Assembly: GCA_025965155.1 (NCBI GenBank) | Contig: JAOPXN010000117.1 | Span: 1-63,364, forward strand | Direction: 5' to 3' | Length of the DNA stretch: 63,364 bases | DNA from: Propionibacteriaceae bacterium | GTDB lineage: Bacteria > Actinomycetota > Actinomycetes > Propionibacteriales > Propionibacteriaceae | Shown: one piece after another, positions 34,569 to 43,452 of the stretch | Numbering within the stretch: position 1 is the stretch's first letter | How the letters are laid out: the number at the start of each line of letters is the position of its first letter | The notes under the pieces: model-generated | Database searches by the model: none | Told to the model about the DNA's origin: nothing | What the model saw: only the letters and a program-made list of their open reading frames with translations | Made by a program: the position numbers and the translations under genes

Positions 34569-35116
34569 TCACGACGTCCCAGGGGACACGGGCCCCTCTG
34601 GTCCCGTGGTGAACGTGATCAGCTTGGTGGCCACCGGGTTGCCGGCAATGTCTCGCACTGGGCCGGTGCCTGTGCCGATGATCCTGGCGGTGTACTTCGT
34701 GTTGGCCGCAAGGGTGACACCCGGATTAAGCGTGACCGTTCTCGTGGTCGCGTTGTAGGACACTGCCGAAGCCACCTGGGTACCCGTCGCTGTTGCCCCG
34801 AGCCGAAGGGTGACTGTGCTGGCGCTGACTCCGGTGACGGCCTCACTGAAGGTGGCCGTGATGTTGCTGGTACGAGATACCGCGGTGCTGTTGTTCCCGG
34901 CGTTGTCGCCCTGATGGTTGGACGAGGACCAGTGAGAAAGGTCCACGTCTTGGCTGCGATCGGGTTCCCAGCAGCATCCTTCACTGCCGAGGAGAGAGTC
35001 AGCGTGTACGGCTTGTCCGCGACCAGTGCAGCATCCGGAGTGAGTGTGGCGACCCCCCAGGAATGGACGGCTCCGAAACGGAACCCTCGTTGCCGCGTCC
35101 GAATCGCGGTCTGCAT
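34569..35116 (-). pseudogene. Frameshifted fragment of an SbsA-type Ig-like protein
   Basis: Two frames each hold part of a bacterial Ig-like (SbsA-type) repeat array. The upstream frame has ALVADKPYTLTLSSAVKDAA and KTWTFLTGPRP. The downstream frame has SNITATFSEAVTGVSASTVT and ANTKYTARIIGTGTG, and ends at 34569. They switch phase near 34910. No signal peptide, start or N-terminal domain is present, so the fragment is truncated as well as frameshifted. Confidence 0.55.
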
Positions 35117-35322
35117 CCATAGTCAGGCTTAGTTACCGTTCGGAAAATCCCCGACTGTGGTGGTTGCCTACCCACCAACGTTGGATTCTTAGCCCCGATA
35201 TCTAGGTTCTACGGCAGAGGCGCCCTACGTACTCTGCGGCCATGACTGCACGCCGGCACTACTGGACGGAGGCCCCCTGGTAGTTTCTCGCGCAACCCGC
35301 CTCAACCCGAGTGGAGATGTAC

Positions 35323-36354
35323 GTGCCAGACCAGCCCAGCACCGGTCGCCGACTGGTTGTCGCCTTCGCGATGACCTCGGATGCCCTGCGCGACTCACTG
35401 TTCCTGCCCGACACCATGAAGCGGATCAGTGCCGTTGCCGACCTCGCCTCCGACACGGTGCTGATGGAGTTCGACTCGCCGGCTGCGCGTGATGTGCTCA
35501 GCCGCATCGACGTACTGATCACCGGGTGGGGCTGCCCCCGCATCTCAGCCACGGTGCTCGACGCCGCCCCCCGGCTGAGGCTGATCGCACACGCGGCGGG
35601 CACGGTCAAAGCCCACGTGGACCGGGAGGCCTGGGCTCGGGGCGTCGTCGTGACGACAGCGGCACTGGCCAACGCCCGGCCCGTGGCCGAGTTCACGCTG
35701 GCTGCCCTTCTCCTCGCAGGCAAGAACGCGCTTCCTGCGGCCAGCCAGTTCCGGACCGGCGGATGGCAGGCCGCGCGGGCCGCGGTGCCGGCGGAGGCGG
35801 GGAACTACGGCACAACGGTCGGCATCATCGGCGCCTCGAAGATCGGCCGGCTGCTTCTGGAGCTGCTGCGGCCGTTCTCCTTCCGGGTCCTGCTGGCGGA
35901 CCCGACGGTGACCGCCGAGCAGGCCGGTGACCTTGGCGCGGAGCTGGTGGCCCTGCCAGAGTTGATGGCGCGCAGCAGGATCGTGTCGCTGCACGCGCCC
36001 ATCTTGCCGTCCACCATAGGCATGATCGGTCGCTCAGAGCTGGCCGCGATGCCCGATGGAGGCACCTTCATCAACACCGCGCGCGGTGTTCTGGTCGACT
36101 CCCAAGCGCTCCGGGAGGAGGTGGCGAGCGGCCGGATCAACGCTGTGCTCGACGTGACGACCCCGGAGCCGCTGCCTGACGACGACCTGTTGCTGACTCT
36201 ACCGAATGTGACGGTCACGCCACACATCGCCGGCTCGGTCGGTAACGAGCTGCCGGCCATGGCCGAACTGGCTGCCACCGAGGTGGAGCGGCTCGCGGCC
36301 GGCGTGCCTTTTGGCTACCCGGTCAGCCTCGCTGAGCTGGACTCGATGGCCTGA
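35323..36354 (+). CDS. D-2-hydroxyacid dehydrogenase
   Basis: About 343 aa NAD-dependent D-isomer 2-hydroxyacid dehydrogenase. The Rossmann motif is VGIIGASKIGRLLLEL. The catalytic Arg lies in INTARGVLVDS, Glu in VTTPEPLPDD and His in TPHIAGSVGN. I prefer the GTG at 35323 because GGAG lies 6 nt upstream; GTG 35311 and ATG 35317 are alternatives. It lies on the strand opposite to the sugar ABC importer downstream, with the DedA gene between. The hydroxyacid is not assignable. Confidence 0.87.
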   Translation: MPDQPSTGRRLVVAFAMTSDALRDSLFLPDTMKRISAVADLASDTVLMEFDSPAARDVLSRIDVLITGWGCPRISATVLDAAPRLRLIAHAAGTVKAHVDREAWARGVVVTTAALANARPVAEFTLAALLLAGKNALPAASQFRTGGWQAARAAVPAEAGNYGTTVGIIGASKIGRLLLELLRPFSFRVLLADPTVTAEQAGDLGAELVALPELMARSRIVSLHAPILPSTIGMIGRSELAAMPDGGTFINTARGVLVDSQALREEVASGRINAVLDVTTPEPLPDDDLLLTLPNVTVTPHIAGSVGNELPAMAELAATEVERLAAGVPFGYPVSLAELDSMA

Positions 36355-36436
36355 GCCCACGTTGGAAGACGGCCCGCGAGTGAGGGTTAGGTCACAGACT
36401 GCGGGATGCCGCCGGCCGCCGACGTAGGTTGGCGAG

Positions 36437-37021
36437 GTGGAATCGATCCGGGCACACCTGCTCCTTGCCCTCGCGGTTCTGCTCGGATCGGCCATCCCCT
36501 TCGTCCCCACCGGCGAGATGGTGAGCGGCTCGGCCGCCGTCGCCTCCCACTCCGAACTGTCCATCTCCATCATCTTCGTCATTACCTGGCTCTGCTCCGT
36601 TGCCGGTGACACGGTGATGCTGCTCGAAGCCAGGCTCGGAGCCCGCAAGCTGCGGCCCTGGCTCGCCAACCGGAAGTTCGCGGACAGGGTCGACCAGGCG
36701 CAGAGGGCACTGACCGGCAACGCATTCAACGCCATCATCACCGGGCGCCTGATTCCAGGCGGCCGGACCCCGGTCATCGTGGCGCTGGGCCTCTCCCGCT
36801 TCTCGATTCGGCGCTTCATCGCCATCGACACCGTCGCCTGCGCGCTCTGGGCGCTGATCTATGCCTCCATCGGGTCGATCGGGGGTCGGATCGCCAACCA
36901 CCCGATCTGGGCGATGCTCATCGCGGTCGCTTTCGCGGTGTCCATCGGGGCGCTGATCGGGCAGGTACGCCGTTTCTACGGCTGGTTGCGCAGGCGGGCA
37001 GCCCAAGGTGCCCGGGTCTGA
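36437..37021 (+). CDS. DedA-family membrane protein
   Basis: 194 aa with four to five hydrophobic segments and the DedA/SNARE-associated core (GSAAVASHSELS near the re-entrant loop, then ITGRLIPGGRTPVIVALGLS with the conserved Arg/Gly-Arg). GTG start at 36437. Family members transport or flip lipids and help envelope homeostasis. A perfect 16-bp hairpin follows its stop. Confidence 0.82.
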   Translation: MESIRAHLLLALAVLLGSAIPFVPTGEMVSGSAAVASHSELSISIIFVITWLCSVAGDTVMLLEARLGARKLRPWLANRKFADRVDQAQRALTGNAFNAIITGRLIPGGRTPVIVALGLSRFSIRRFIAIDTVACALWALIYASIGSIGGRIANHPIWAMLIAVAFAVSIGALIGQVRRFYGWLRRRAAQGARV

Positions 37022-37045
37022 ACGCGCCAGGGGGCCAGGGTCTAA

Positions 37046-37092
37046 AACGCCGCTGGCGCAGCCATCGGTGAGATGACTGCGCCAGCGGCGTT
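37046..37092. terminator. Bidirectional terminator, 16-bp perfect stem
   Basis: AACGCCGCTGGCGCAG (37046-37061) and CTGCGCCAGCGGCGTT (37077-37092) pair exactly around a 15-nt loop. The hairpin lies between the convergent DedA gene and the ABC permease gene. A short A/T edge on both sides fits termination in both directions. Confidence 0.7.
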
Positions 37093-37113
37093 CTTGCCAG
37101 CAGCGGGTTTGAG

Positions 37114-38043
37114 CTACTTCACGCCACCCGCGGTAAGGCCGGCGACGATCCGTCGCTGGAAGATCAACACCGCGATCAGCAGCGGAACGGTCACGATCAC
37201 ACCGGCCGCCATGATGGTGCCGTACGGAGTGTCGAATCCGGTCGTTCCGGTGAACTTGCTGATAGCCACGGTGGCCGTCTGCCGTTCCGGCGCCTGCAGG
37301 AACGTCAGGGCGACCAGGTACTCGTTCCAGGCGCCGATGAACACGATGATCGCCGTGGTGAACACACCCGGTGCGGCCAGCGGCAGGATCACCTTCCGGA
37401 AGGCCACGCCGGGCGTGCAGCCGTCCACCATGGCGGCCTGCTCGAGCTCCACCGGCAACTGCTTGAAGAACGCGGTCAGGTTCCACACCGCGAGCGGAAG
37501 CCCGAAGCTGAGCCCCGGCACGATGACCGCCTGATAGGTGTTGATCCAGTACGGGAACCACTCGAAAGGAGGCGACGACGAGAACATCTTCAACAGCGGC
37601 GGGATCAAGATGATCAGCGGGAACATCGAACAAGCCATGATCAGCCAGAGCACGAACGCCTTACCCCGGAACTGCAGCCGTGCGAGTGCATAGGCCGCCA
37701 CGATGCCGAACAGCAGGGTCAAGACCGTGGTCGTGCCCGAGATGATCAAGGAGTTGATCAGCGATCGCCCGAAGTTGTTGGTGCCAGAGAACACACCCTG
37801 GAAGTTCTCGATCGACGGCGGGTTCGGGAGGAACTCCGTGCTGCGGCCCTCGGTGGGCTGCCGCAGCGACGAGACGATCATCCAGTAGAACGGGATGATG
37901 CAGTAGAGGACGATCAGCCCCATCCCCACGTAGGACGCGATCATGCCGATCCGGGCTCTGGGGCTCTTCTTCGGCTTGGCGAGCCGCGCGACCTCCTCAC
38001 GAGTCAGGTGCGACTCCGCGGGGGTTGTAGTGGTGGTGGCCAT
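37114..38043 (-). CDS. Carbohydrate ABC transporter permease, MalG type
   Basis: 309 aa, six membrane segments. The EAA loop reads ELEQAAMVDGCTPGVAFRKV. The start overlaps the stop of the MalF-type gene by one base, so the pair is coupled. It ends just before the bidirectional terminator. No ATPase gene is nearby. Confidence 0.9.
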   Translation of the reverse strand: MATTTTTPAESHLTREEVARLAKPKKSPRARIGMIASYVGMGLIVLYCIIPFYWMIVSSLRQPTEGRSTEFLPNPPSIENFQGVFSGTNNFGRSLINSLIISGTTTVLTLLFGIVAAYALARLQFRGKAFVLWLIMACSMFPLIILIPPLLKMFSSSPPFEWFPYWINTYQAVIVPGLSFGLPLAVWNLTAFFKQLPVELEQAAMVDGCTPGVAFRKVILPLAAPGVFTTAIIVFIGAWNEYLVALTFLQAPERQTATVAISKFTGTTGFDTPYGTIMAAGVIVTVPLLIAVLIFQRRIVAGLTAGGVK

Positions 38044-39119
38044 CAGTGAGCACCTCCCATCATTTCCAGACTTGGGACAGCCGAGGTCTTGGCATCATCG
38101 TCGCCCGCGCCTTTCTTCTTTTTCTTCTTCGGAGGTGCGCTGTCGCCGATCACGTCTGCCCCAAGTACCTTGACAAAGACGAACGCCACCAGCAGCACGT
38201 AGATGAACAGGATGATTGCGTATGCCGCGGCGGGACCGTACCGGTTCTGCGTGGCTTCCTGGTAGGCAAAGATGGAAAGCGTCTCCACCCGGTACTTGCC
38301 TGGGCCGATCATGCCGTACGGCAGGTCGAACATGCGGAGCGTGTCGAGGGTGCGGAACAGCACAGCCACCACCAGGGTGGGCCTCACCATGGGCAGTGTG
38401 ATCCGGGTGAACTGTTGCCAGGCCGTCGCTCCGTCCACCTTCGCCGCCTCGTAGCACTCGGCGGGAATGGTCTGCAGACCGGCCAGGGTGAGTAGACCGA
38501 TGAACGGCGCGGTCTTCCAGACGTCCGCGATGACAATGGCCCAGAACGAGGCCCCCGTGTCAGCCAGCCAAAGGATCTGTTGGTGCAGGATCCGGTTCAT
38601 CACGCCGGCCTCGTCGAAGATCAGTTTCCACATCAGCGCCGAGACAATCGTCGGGATCGCCCACGGCACCAGGATGCCGGCGCGGACCACGCCACGGCCC
38701 TTGAACGCCTTGGACATGATCAGGGCCATTGCCACGCCGAGAACTGTCTCGAGCAGGACGCAGACGACTGTGAAGAGCGTGGTGTTCAGGAACGCGTTCC
38801 AGAACCGGTCCATCGTTCCGTAGGAGCCTTCGACCTGGTTGGCACCAGCGAAGATGTCGGTGAAGTTTTTCAGTCCGACGAAGCTCTCGCCGCCGGCGAC
38901 CAAGCCGGTGTTGGGATCGACACCGGAGTTGGTCTGGAAGAAGGACTCACGGATTGACAGCAGCACCGGGATGCCGGCCACCACGATGATCACCAGCAGA
39001 GTGGGTGCGAGCAGCATCCAGGCGAGCCGACCTTGGCCGTCACTGAGGGCGTTCTTCTTATGCTTATGCCCATCCCCCGCAACGGTTGAGGACTTTCCTA
39101 CCGCAGTGGCTGTAGCCAT
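38043..39119 (-). CDS. Carbohydrate ABC transporter permease, MalF type
   Basis: About 358 aa. The N-terminal 35 residues are polar. Six membrane segments follow, and the EAA loop is CYEAAKVDGATAWQQFTRIT. The C-terminal tail has a run of six Lys followed by an acidic stretch (GAGDDDAKTS). The ATG at 39119 has an AAAGGAGG box. It lies downstream of the binding protein, after the stem-loop at 39144. Confidence 0.9.
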   Translation of the reverse strand: MATATAVGKSSTVAGDGHKHKKNALSDGQGRLAWMLLAPTLLVIIVVAGIPVLLSIRESFFQTNSGVDPNTGLVAGGESFVGLKNFTDIFAGANQVEGSYGTMDRFWNAFLNTTLFTVVCVLLETVLGVAMALIMSKAFKGRGVVRAGILVPWAIPTIVSALMWKLIFDEAGVMNRILHQQILWLADTGASFWAIVIADVWKTAPFIGLLTLAGLQTIPAECYEAAKVDGATAWQQFTRITLPMVRPTLVVAVLFRTLDTLRMFDLPYGMIGPGKYRVETLSIFAYQEATQNRYGPAAAYAIILFIYVLLVAFVFVKVLGADVIGDSAPPKKKKKKGAGDDDAKTSAVPSLEMMGGAH

Positions 39120-39143
39120 GCGCCTACCTCCTTTCAAAGGAGA

Positions 39144-39172
39144 CTCCAGCGCAATGCAGCACTGCGCTGGAG
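39144..39172 (-). other. Stem-loop between binding-protein and permease genes
   Basis: CTCCAGCGCA and TGCGCTGGAG form a perfect 10-bp stem with a 9-nt loop, 24 bp after the binding-protein stop and 24 bp before the permease ATG. No T-run follows. In such operons this position often holds a processing or attenuation hairpin that keeps binding-protein mRNA in excess. Confidence 0.5.
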
Positions 39173-39196
39173 CCCCATCATCGGTCCAAAAGGCAC

Positions 39197-40507
39197 TTAC
39201 TGGGTCAAGGTCCCAAGCTTGGTCTGCAGGGATGCCAGCGCCGCATCTGGGGCAGTCTGGCCCTGCAGGGCGCCGTAGGCAGCATCCTGGATGGCCAATG
39301 TCACATCGCCGTACTTGACGGCCTTCGGACGAGGCTTGGCGGTCTCAATCGACTTCAGCAGGATTGGCATGTACGGGTACTTCTTCGTGACGTCTGCATC
39401 CGAGTAGAGCGAGGTAAGCGTCGGTGCCGCCGAGGTGGCGATCACGTTGGACTTCATGACCTTTTCCGACGCCATGAACTTGACGAAGTCAGCCGCTGTG
39501 CCCTTGTTTTCGGCGTTCTTCGCGATTGCCATGTTGTGACCACCGAGGCTGGAGACACCCAGTCCGGTCAGGCCCGGCAGCGGAGCAACGGCGAACTTGC
39601 CGGCGATCTTGGAGGATCCATCGGTCTTCGAAGCCAGCGCGTACACGTAGGGCCAGTTGCGGTGGAAGATCAGGTTGCCATCCTGGAATGCCTGCCGGCC
39701 CTGCTCTTCCTGCCAGGTGATCGCACCCTTGGGGATGGTGCCGTCCTTGAACGAGTCGACCAGGAACGACAGACCCTTGGCCGCCTCCGGGCTGTTGACC
39801 GCCGGCTTGCCGTCGTCGCCCATGATCGTGCCACCTGCGGAGTCGACTGCCTCGGCGAAGTTCACCGTCAGGCCTTCGTACTTCTGGTACTGACCGGCGA
39901 AGCACTCAAGCTTGTCGTTGCCGGAGTCTGCCTGGATCGTCTTGCAGGCCTGCTTCATCTCGTCCCAGGTGGTGGGCGGCTTCAGTCCCGCCTTGTCCAG
40001 CAGGTCCTTGCGGTAGTAGAGCAGACCGCCGTCGGAGGATGTCGGGTAGCCGTACAGCTTGTTGAAGTACGTACCTGACTCCACCGTGGCCGGCAGGAAG
40101 CCTTCCGTCGGGAACTGGTCTGCTGGCATCGCCTCGACGACCTGGTTGGCGGCGAACTCCGCTGTCCAGACCACGTCCATGCTCAGCACACCCATCTGCG
40201 GGTTCTTGATCTGAGTGTTCTGGATCATCTGCTGGCGCTGCAGGTCCGCGTTGTCGGGCAGTTCGTGGAAGGTGATCTTGCCTTCGGGGTGCTGGGCGTT
40301 GAACTCAGCGATCAAGTTCTTCAGGTTGCCAGAGGTATCCTTACCGGCCCAGTACTCGGTTGGTCCCTGCTTGCTCAGGTCGGCCGCAGGGGCCGAGGAT
40401 GCCGCCGGGGTACTGCTCCCCCCTCCACCGCACGCCGCGGCCGCGAGAAGGGCTGTCAAGGTTGCCGCTGCAAGAACTCCACGGCGCGCCGGACGGACGA
40501 AAGTCAT
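39197..40507 (-). CDS. ABC transporter sugar-binding lipoprotein (family 1)
   Basis: 436 aa. Signal peptide with lipobox (LLAAAACGGGG, Cys near residue 26). The mature protein has the typical family-1 features: EYWAGKDTSGNLKNLIAEFN, LLYYRKDLLDKAGLKPPTTW and FHRNWPYVYALA. The overall pattern resembles trehalose/maltose-type binding proteins (ThuE or LpqY-like), but the ligand is not certain. First gene of the operon. Confidence 0.87.
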   Translation of the reverse strand: MTFVRPARRGVLAAATLTALLAAAACGGGGSSTPAASSAPAADLSKQGPTEYWAGKDTSGNLKNLIAEFNAQHPEGKITFHELPDNADLQRQQMIQNTQIKNPQMGVLSMDVVWTAEFAANQVVEAMPADQFPTEGFLPATVESGTYFNKLYGYPTSSDGGLLYYRKDLLDKAGLKPPTTWDEMKQACKTIQADSGNDKLECFAGQYQKYEGLTVNFAEAVDSAGGTIMGDDGKPAVNSPEAAKGLSFLVDSFKDGTIPKGAITWQEEQGRQAFQDGNLIFHRNWPYVYALASKTDGSSKIAGKFAVAPLPGLTGLGVSSLGGHNMAIAKNAENKGTAADFVKFMASEKVMKSNVIATSAAPTLTSLYSDADVTKKYPYMPILLKSIETAKPRPKAVKYGDVTLAIQDAAYGALQGQTAPDAALASLQTKLGTLTQ

Positions 40508-40668
40508 AATGCCTCACTTCTTCTTGGTCAGGGGCCACCGAAGCCTTGGTGGCATCCACGTCACACTAGAACTCCTTATGCCCCCTCGGTGACTTTTGTC
40601 ACAGATCAGGAGGATTCGTTATAGAGGCCTAACACACTGAACGGGTTAAGGAGAAGCATCCTGGGAGG

Positions 40669-41001
40669 CTAGAGGTACAGCCCGGTCTGGCGGTCGGCGA
40701 GACGCTCAGCCGCGACCGCGTGCAGGTCCCGCTCGCGCAACAGGACATAGTCCTTGCCGCGCACTTCTACCTCGGCTCGGTCTTCGGGGTCGAAGAGAAC
40801 CCGGTCACCAATCTTGACGGTGCGCACGTTCGCTCCGGTTGCGACGACCGAGGCCCAGGCCAGCCGTCGACCGATCGCTACCGTCGCAGGGATCACGATC
40901 CCGCCGCCACTACGTCGTTCACCGGTCTCCCCCTCGGTGGAGACCAGAACACGGTCGTGCAGCATTCTGATCGGCAGGGGGTCGCTTTCAGCCGTTCCCA
41001 T
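40669..41001 (-). CDS. GroES-like co-chaperonin
   Basis: 110 aa Cpn10 fold: IRMLHDRVLVSTEGETGERRSGGGIVIP contains the mobile loop region, followed by VVATGANVRTVKIGDRVLFDPEDRAEVEVRGKDYVLLRERDL in the barrel. There is no groEL next to it, so this is probably an additional stand-alone GroES-type protein. It is 6 bp from the DUF3618 gene on the same strand. Confidence 0.8.
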   Translation of the reverse strand: MGTAESDPLPIRMLHDRVLVSTEGETGERRSGGGIVIPATVAIGRRLAWASVVATGANVRTVKIGDRVLFDPEDRAEVEVRGKDYVLLRERDLHAVAAERLADRQTGLYL

Positions 41002-41007
41002 AGATCC

Positions 41008-41340
41008 TTACTTTCGCTTCGGCACGGAGCGCTTCCGCCCGCGGCTCGCAATCTTGCGAACGATGAGTACGAACGCCACCAGCCCGGCCACGGCTCCGCC
41101 GACCACCGTCAGCCGTTCGGTGCGCAGCTGGCCCTGGGCGTCGTAGATCTCCGACCTGGCCCGATTTACCTGGACAGACACCAGATGCCTCAGCCGCGCA
41201 AGCTGCCGCTGCTTGACCCGCTTGGGATGCACCTGGTCGATCAAGGTTTCGATCGAGTGGGCCAAACGCGAGCGGGTTGCCGCGAGGTCCGACTCGATCT
41301 GCGGCACGCTCCGTGCAGATTGCGAAGACTTGGTGGCCAC
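41008..41340 (-). CDS. DUF3618 membrane-anchored protein
   Basis: 110 aa. The N-terminal part is helical (IESDLAATRSRLAHSIETLI, the DUF3618 signature). One membrane segment near the C-terminus (LTVVGGAVAGLVAFVLIV) is followed by a basic tail (RKRSVPKRK). The function of the family is unknown. It precedes the GroES-like gene by 6 bp. Confidence 0.8.
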   Translation of the reverse strand: MATKSSQSARSVPQIESDLAATRSRLAHSIETLIDQVHPKRVKQRQLARLRHLVSVQVNRARSEIYDAQGQLRTERLTVVGGAVAGLVAFVLIVRKIASRGRKRSVPKRK

Positions 41341-41520
41341 TATTGCTCCTTGGGCGTGGGTGCGACGGCTGACATCTCCGACACAGCGTATTGCAGGGGC
41401 CGCGGGCCGGGTCGGGCATCCCTGCGACCTCGGCTGGAGGCGACCGCTCGCAGCACCTCGGGACGACTGCTGCGGGAGCGGGCGCCGGGAGTTTCGGAGG
41501 CGACCATTAGTGTTTGGGAC

Positions 41521-42000
41521 ATGACTTCGAGACTCGCGCCGGGCGACACAGCTCCCGCTTTCAGCCTGTTGGACGCCGAGCAGAACCAGATCGCCCTGTC
41601 CGACTTCGCCGGTCAGCGGGTGATCGTCTACTTTTACCCCGCAGCGATGACTCCGGGCTGCACCACGCAGGCGGTCGACTTCACCGCTGCCATGGATGAG
41701 CTGTCCGCCGCCGACCTCCGGGTGCTCGGTATTTCACCTGACCAGGTCCCGAAGCTGGCCCAGTTCCGTGAGCACGAGTCGGTTACCTTCCCGCTGCTGA
41801 GCGACCCCGACAAGACCACGCTCAAGGCGTACGGGGCGTACGGGGAGAAGATGCTGTACGGCAAGCTGGTCGAGGGCGTGATCCGGTCGACTTTCGTGGT
41901 GGAAGTGGACGACACCGGGGTCGGCACTGTGGCCGTCGCCCAGTACAACGTCAAGGCCAGCGGCCACGTCGCGAAACTGCGTCGCGATCTGGGTGTCTGA
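41521..42000 (+). CDS. bcp: Thioredoxin-dependent peroxiredoxin, BCP/PrxQ type
   Basis: 159 aa peroxiredoxin. The peroxidatic Cys lies in AAMTPGCTTQAVDF. The usual second Cys five residues later (TPGCTxQAC) is Val here, so the enzyme is the 1-Cys form or uses another partner. ATG at 41521. The open frame extends far upstream but is antisense to DUF3618 and groES and is not coding. It lies upstream of tRNA-Leu. Confidence 0.88.
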   Translation: MTSRLAPGDTAPAFSLLDAEQNQIALSDFAGQRVIVYFYPAAMTPGCTTQAVDFTAAMDELSAADLRVLGISPDQVPKLAQFREHESVTFPLLSDPDKTTLKAYGAYGEKMLYGKLVEGVIRSTFVVEVDDTGVGTVAVAQYNVKASGHVAKLRRDLGV

Positions 42001-42059
42001 CCCCGGTACGATGATGCCGGGCCAGCCGGCCGGGGCGCCGGTCGAGGCTGACATGGCGC

Positions 42060-42144
42060 GCCGGAGTGGTGGAATTGGTAGACACGCAGGATTTAGGTTC
42101 CTGTGCCTTCGGGTGTAAGGGTTCGAGTCCCTTCTTCGGCACCA
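42060..42144 (+). tRNA. tRNA-Leu (anticodon UAG)
   Basis: The acceptor stem GCCGGAG pairs with CTTCGGC, followed by discriminator A and an encoded CCA (to 42144). The anticodon stem CAGGA/TCCTG holds the loop TTTAGGT, giving UAG (reads CUA/CUG). The T-arm GGGTTCGAGTCCC is intact, and a long variable arm (TGCCTTCGGGTGT) fits a class II Leu tRNA. Confidence 0.95.
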
Positions 42145-42647
42145 GCAGTACAGTCGTTCGCCGCGCTTCCGGTGCGGCGGCGGTAGCCGACGAACGCAAA
42201 GCCGTCGCGCTGGTCCCGGCCGGTCGCGACCCAGTCGGCCGCCGCGATGCGGGGGAAGGTGATGTCCCCGGCGGGCTCCAGGTCGACCTCGGTGATCTCC
42301 AACCGGTCGATCAGCGGCCAGGCGGCGCGGTAGATCTCACCGCCGCCGGCCACGAAGACGGTCGCCTCGGGCGCTAGCCGCGCAGCGTCGGCAAGGGCCT
42401 GCTCCACTGTGGCCGCCGTGGTCACACCTTCGTTGCGCCATGCCTCGTCCCGGGTGACGACAATGGTCCTCCTACCGGGCAGGGGGCGCCCGACGGAGTC
42501 GAAGGTCTTGCGACCCATGATCAGGACATGGCCCATGGTGACCGCCCTGAACCTGGCCCAGTCCTCAGTAATCCGCCACGGGATGTCGTTCCCAGCACCG
42601 ATCACGCCGTTTCGTCCCACGGCGGCAATGGCCACCACTTCACCCAT
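42093..42647 (-). CDS. folA: Dihydrofolate reductase
   Basis: DHFR, reducing dihydrofolate with NADPH. Landmarks: VVAIAAVGRNGVIGAGNDIPW, the catalytic Asp in ITEDWARFR, MGRKTFDSVGRPLPGR and FVAGGGEIYRAAWPLIDRLE. The core ends near FAFVGYRRR (about codon 159). The last 26 codons run into the antisense strand of the tRNA-Leu gene, an unusual tail. It is in one unit with thyA (10 bp gap). Confidence 0.93.
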   Translation of the reverse strand: MGEVVAIAAVGRNGVIGAGNDIPWRITEDWARFRAVTMGHVLIMGRKTFDSVGRPLPGRRTIVVTRDEAWRNEGVTTAATVEQALADAARLAPEATVFVAGGGEIYRAAWPLIDRLEITEVDLEPAGDITFPRIAAADWVATGRDQRDGFAFVGYRRRTGSAANDCTAGAEEGTRTLTPEGTGT

Positions 42648-42657
42648 CCTGGCCGCC

Positions 42658-43452
42658 TCAGACCGCTATCGGCGCTTTGATGCCGGGGTGCGGATCGTAG
42701 GCGTCGAAGGCGATGTCAGCCATGGTGAAGTCGTCGATCGAGCTGACCGCGGGGTTCAGTTGTAGCGTCGGCAACGGTCGCGGCTCGCGCTCCAACTGCC
42801 GCCTGGCCTGCTCCACGTGGTTGGAGTAGAGATGAGCGTCTCCCAGGGTGTGCACGAAGTCGCCCGCCTCAAGCCCGCAGACCTGCGCCACCATCTCGGT
42901 GAGCAAGGCATACGAGGCGATGTTGAACGGCACGCCAAGGAAGATGTCGGCCGACCGCTGGTACAGCTGGCAGGACAACCGGCCCTGCGCAACATAGAAC
43001 TGGAACATGGTGTGACACGGCGGCAGCGCCATCGAGTCCAGGTCGGCGACGTTCCAGGCACTGACGATGTGGCGGCGCGAGTCCGGGTTGGTCTGGATCG
43101 AGCGGATCACTGCCGCGATCTGGTCCAGATGTTCCCCGCTCGGGGTCGGCCAGGAACGCCACTGATAGCCGTAGATCGGGCCCAGCTCGCCGTTCGCGTC
43201 GGCCCACTCGTCCCAGATCGAGACCCCCTGCTCCTGCAGCCACCCGGTGTTGGTTGAGCCACGAAGGAACCAGAGCAGCTCAGCGACAATCGACCTGGTG
43301 TGCAGCTTCTTGGTCGTCAGCAGCGGAAAGCCTTCCGACAGGTCGAAGCGCATCTGGTACCCGAAGGTGCTGAGCGTGCCGGTTCCGGTACGGTCGCCCT
43401 TCGGCACGCCGGTGGTGAGCACGTGGTCGAGCAGGTTCAGGTAGGTCCTCAT
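42658..43452 (-). CDS. thyA: Thymidylate synthase
   Basis: 264 aa ThyA, dUMP to dTMP with methylene-THF. The active-site Cys is in [16 protein letters not shown]-like phosphate contacts are in [18 protein letters not shown], and the dUMP/folate residues in [18 protein letters not shown]. The C-terminal IAV-OH ending (PIAV) is intact. It is coupled to folA downstream and to rdgB upstream by a 4-bp overlap. Confidence 0.97.
   Translation of the reverse strand: MRTYLNLLDHVLTTGVPKGDRTGTGTLSTFGYQMRFDLSEGFPLLTTKKLHTRSIVAELLWFLRGSTNTGWLQEQGVSIWDEWADANGELGPIYGYQWRSWPTPSGEHLDQIAAVIRSIQTNPDSRRHIVSAWNVADLDSMALPPCHTMFQFYVAQGRLSCQLYQRSADIFLGVPFNIASYALLTEMVAQVCGLEAGDFVHTLGDAHLYSNHVEQARRQLEREPRPLPTLQLNPAVSSIDDFTMADIAFDAYDPHPGIKAPIAV

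Noticed and set aside
40720-41520. The peroxiredoxin frame is open for another 267 codons upstream
   Set aside because: It is antisense to the groES-like and DUF3618 genes, and the peroxiredoxin family starts at MTSRLAPGD (41521).
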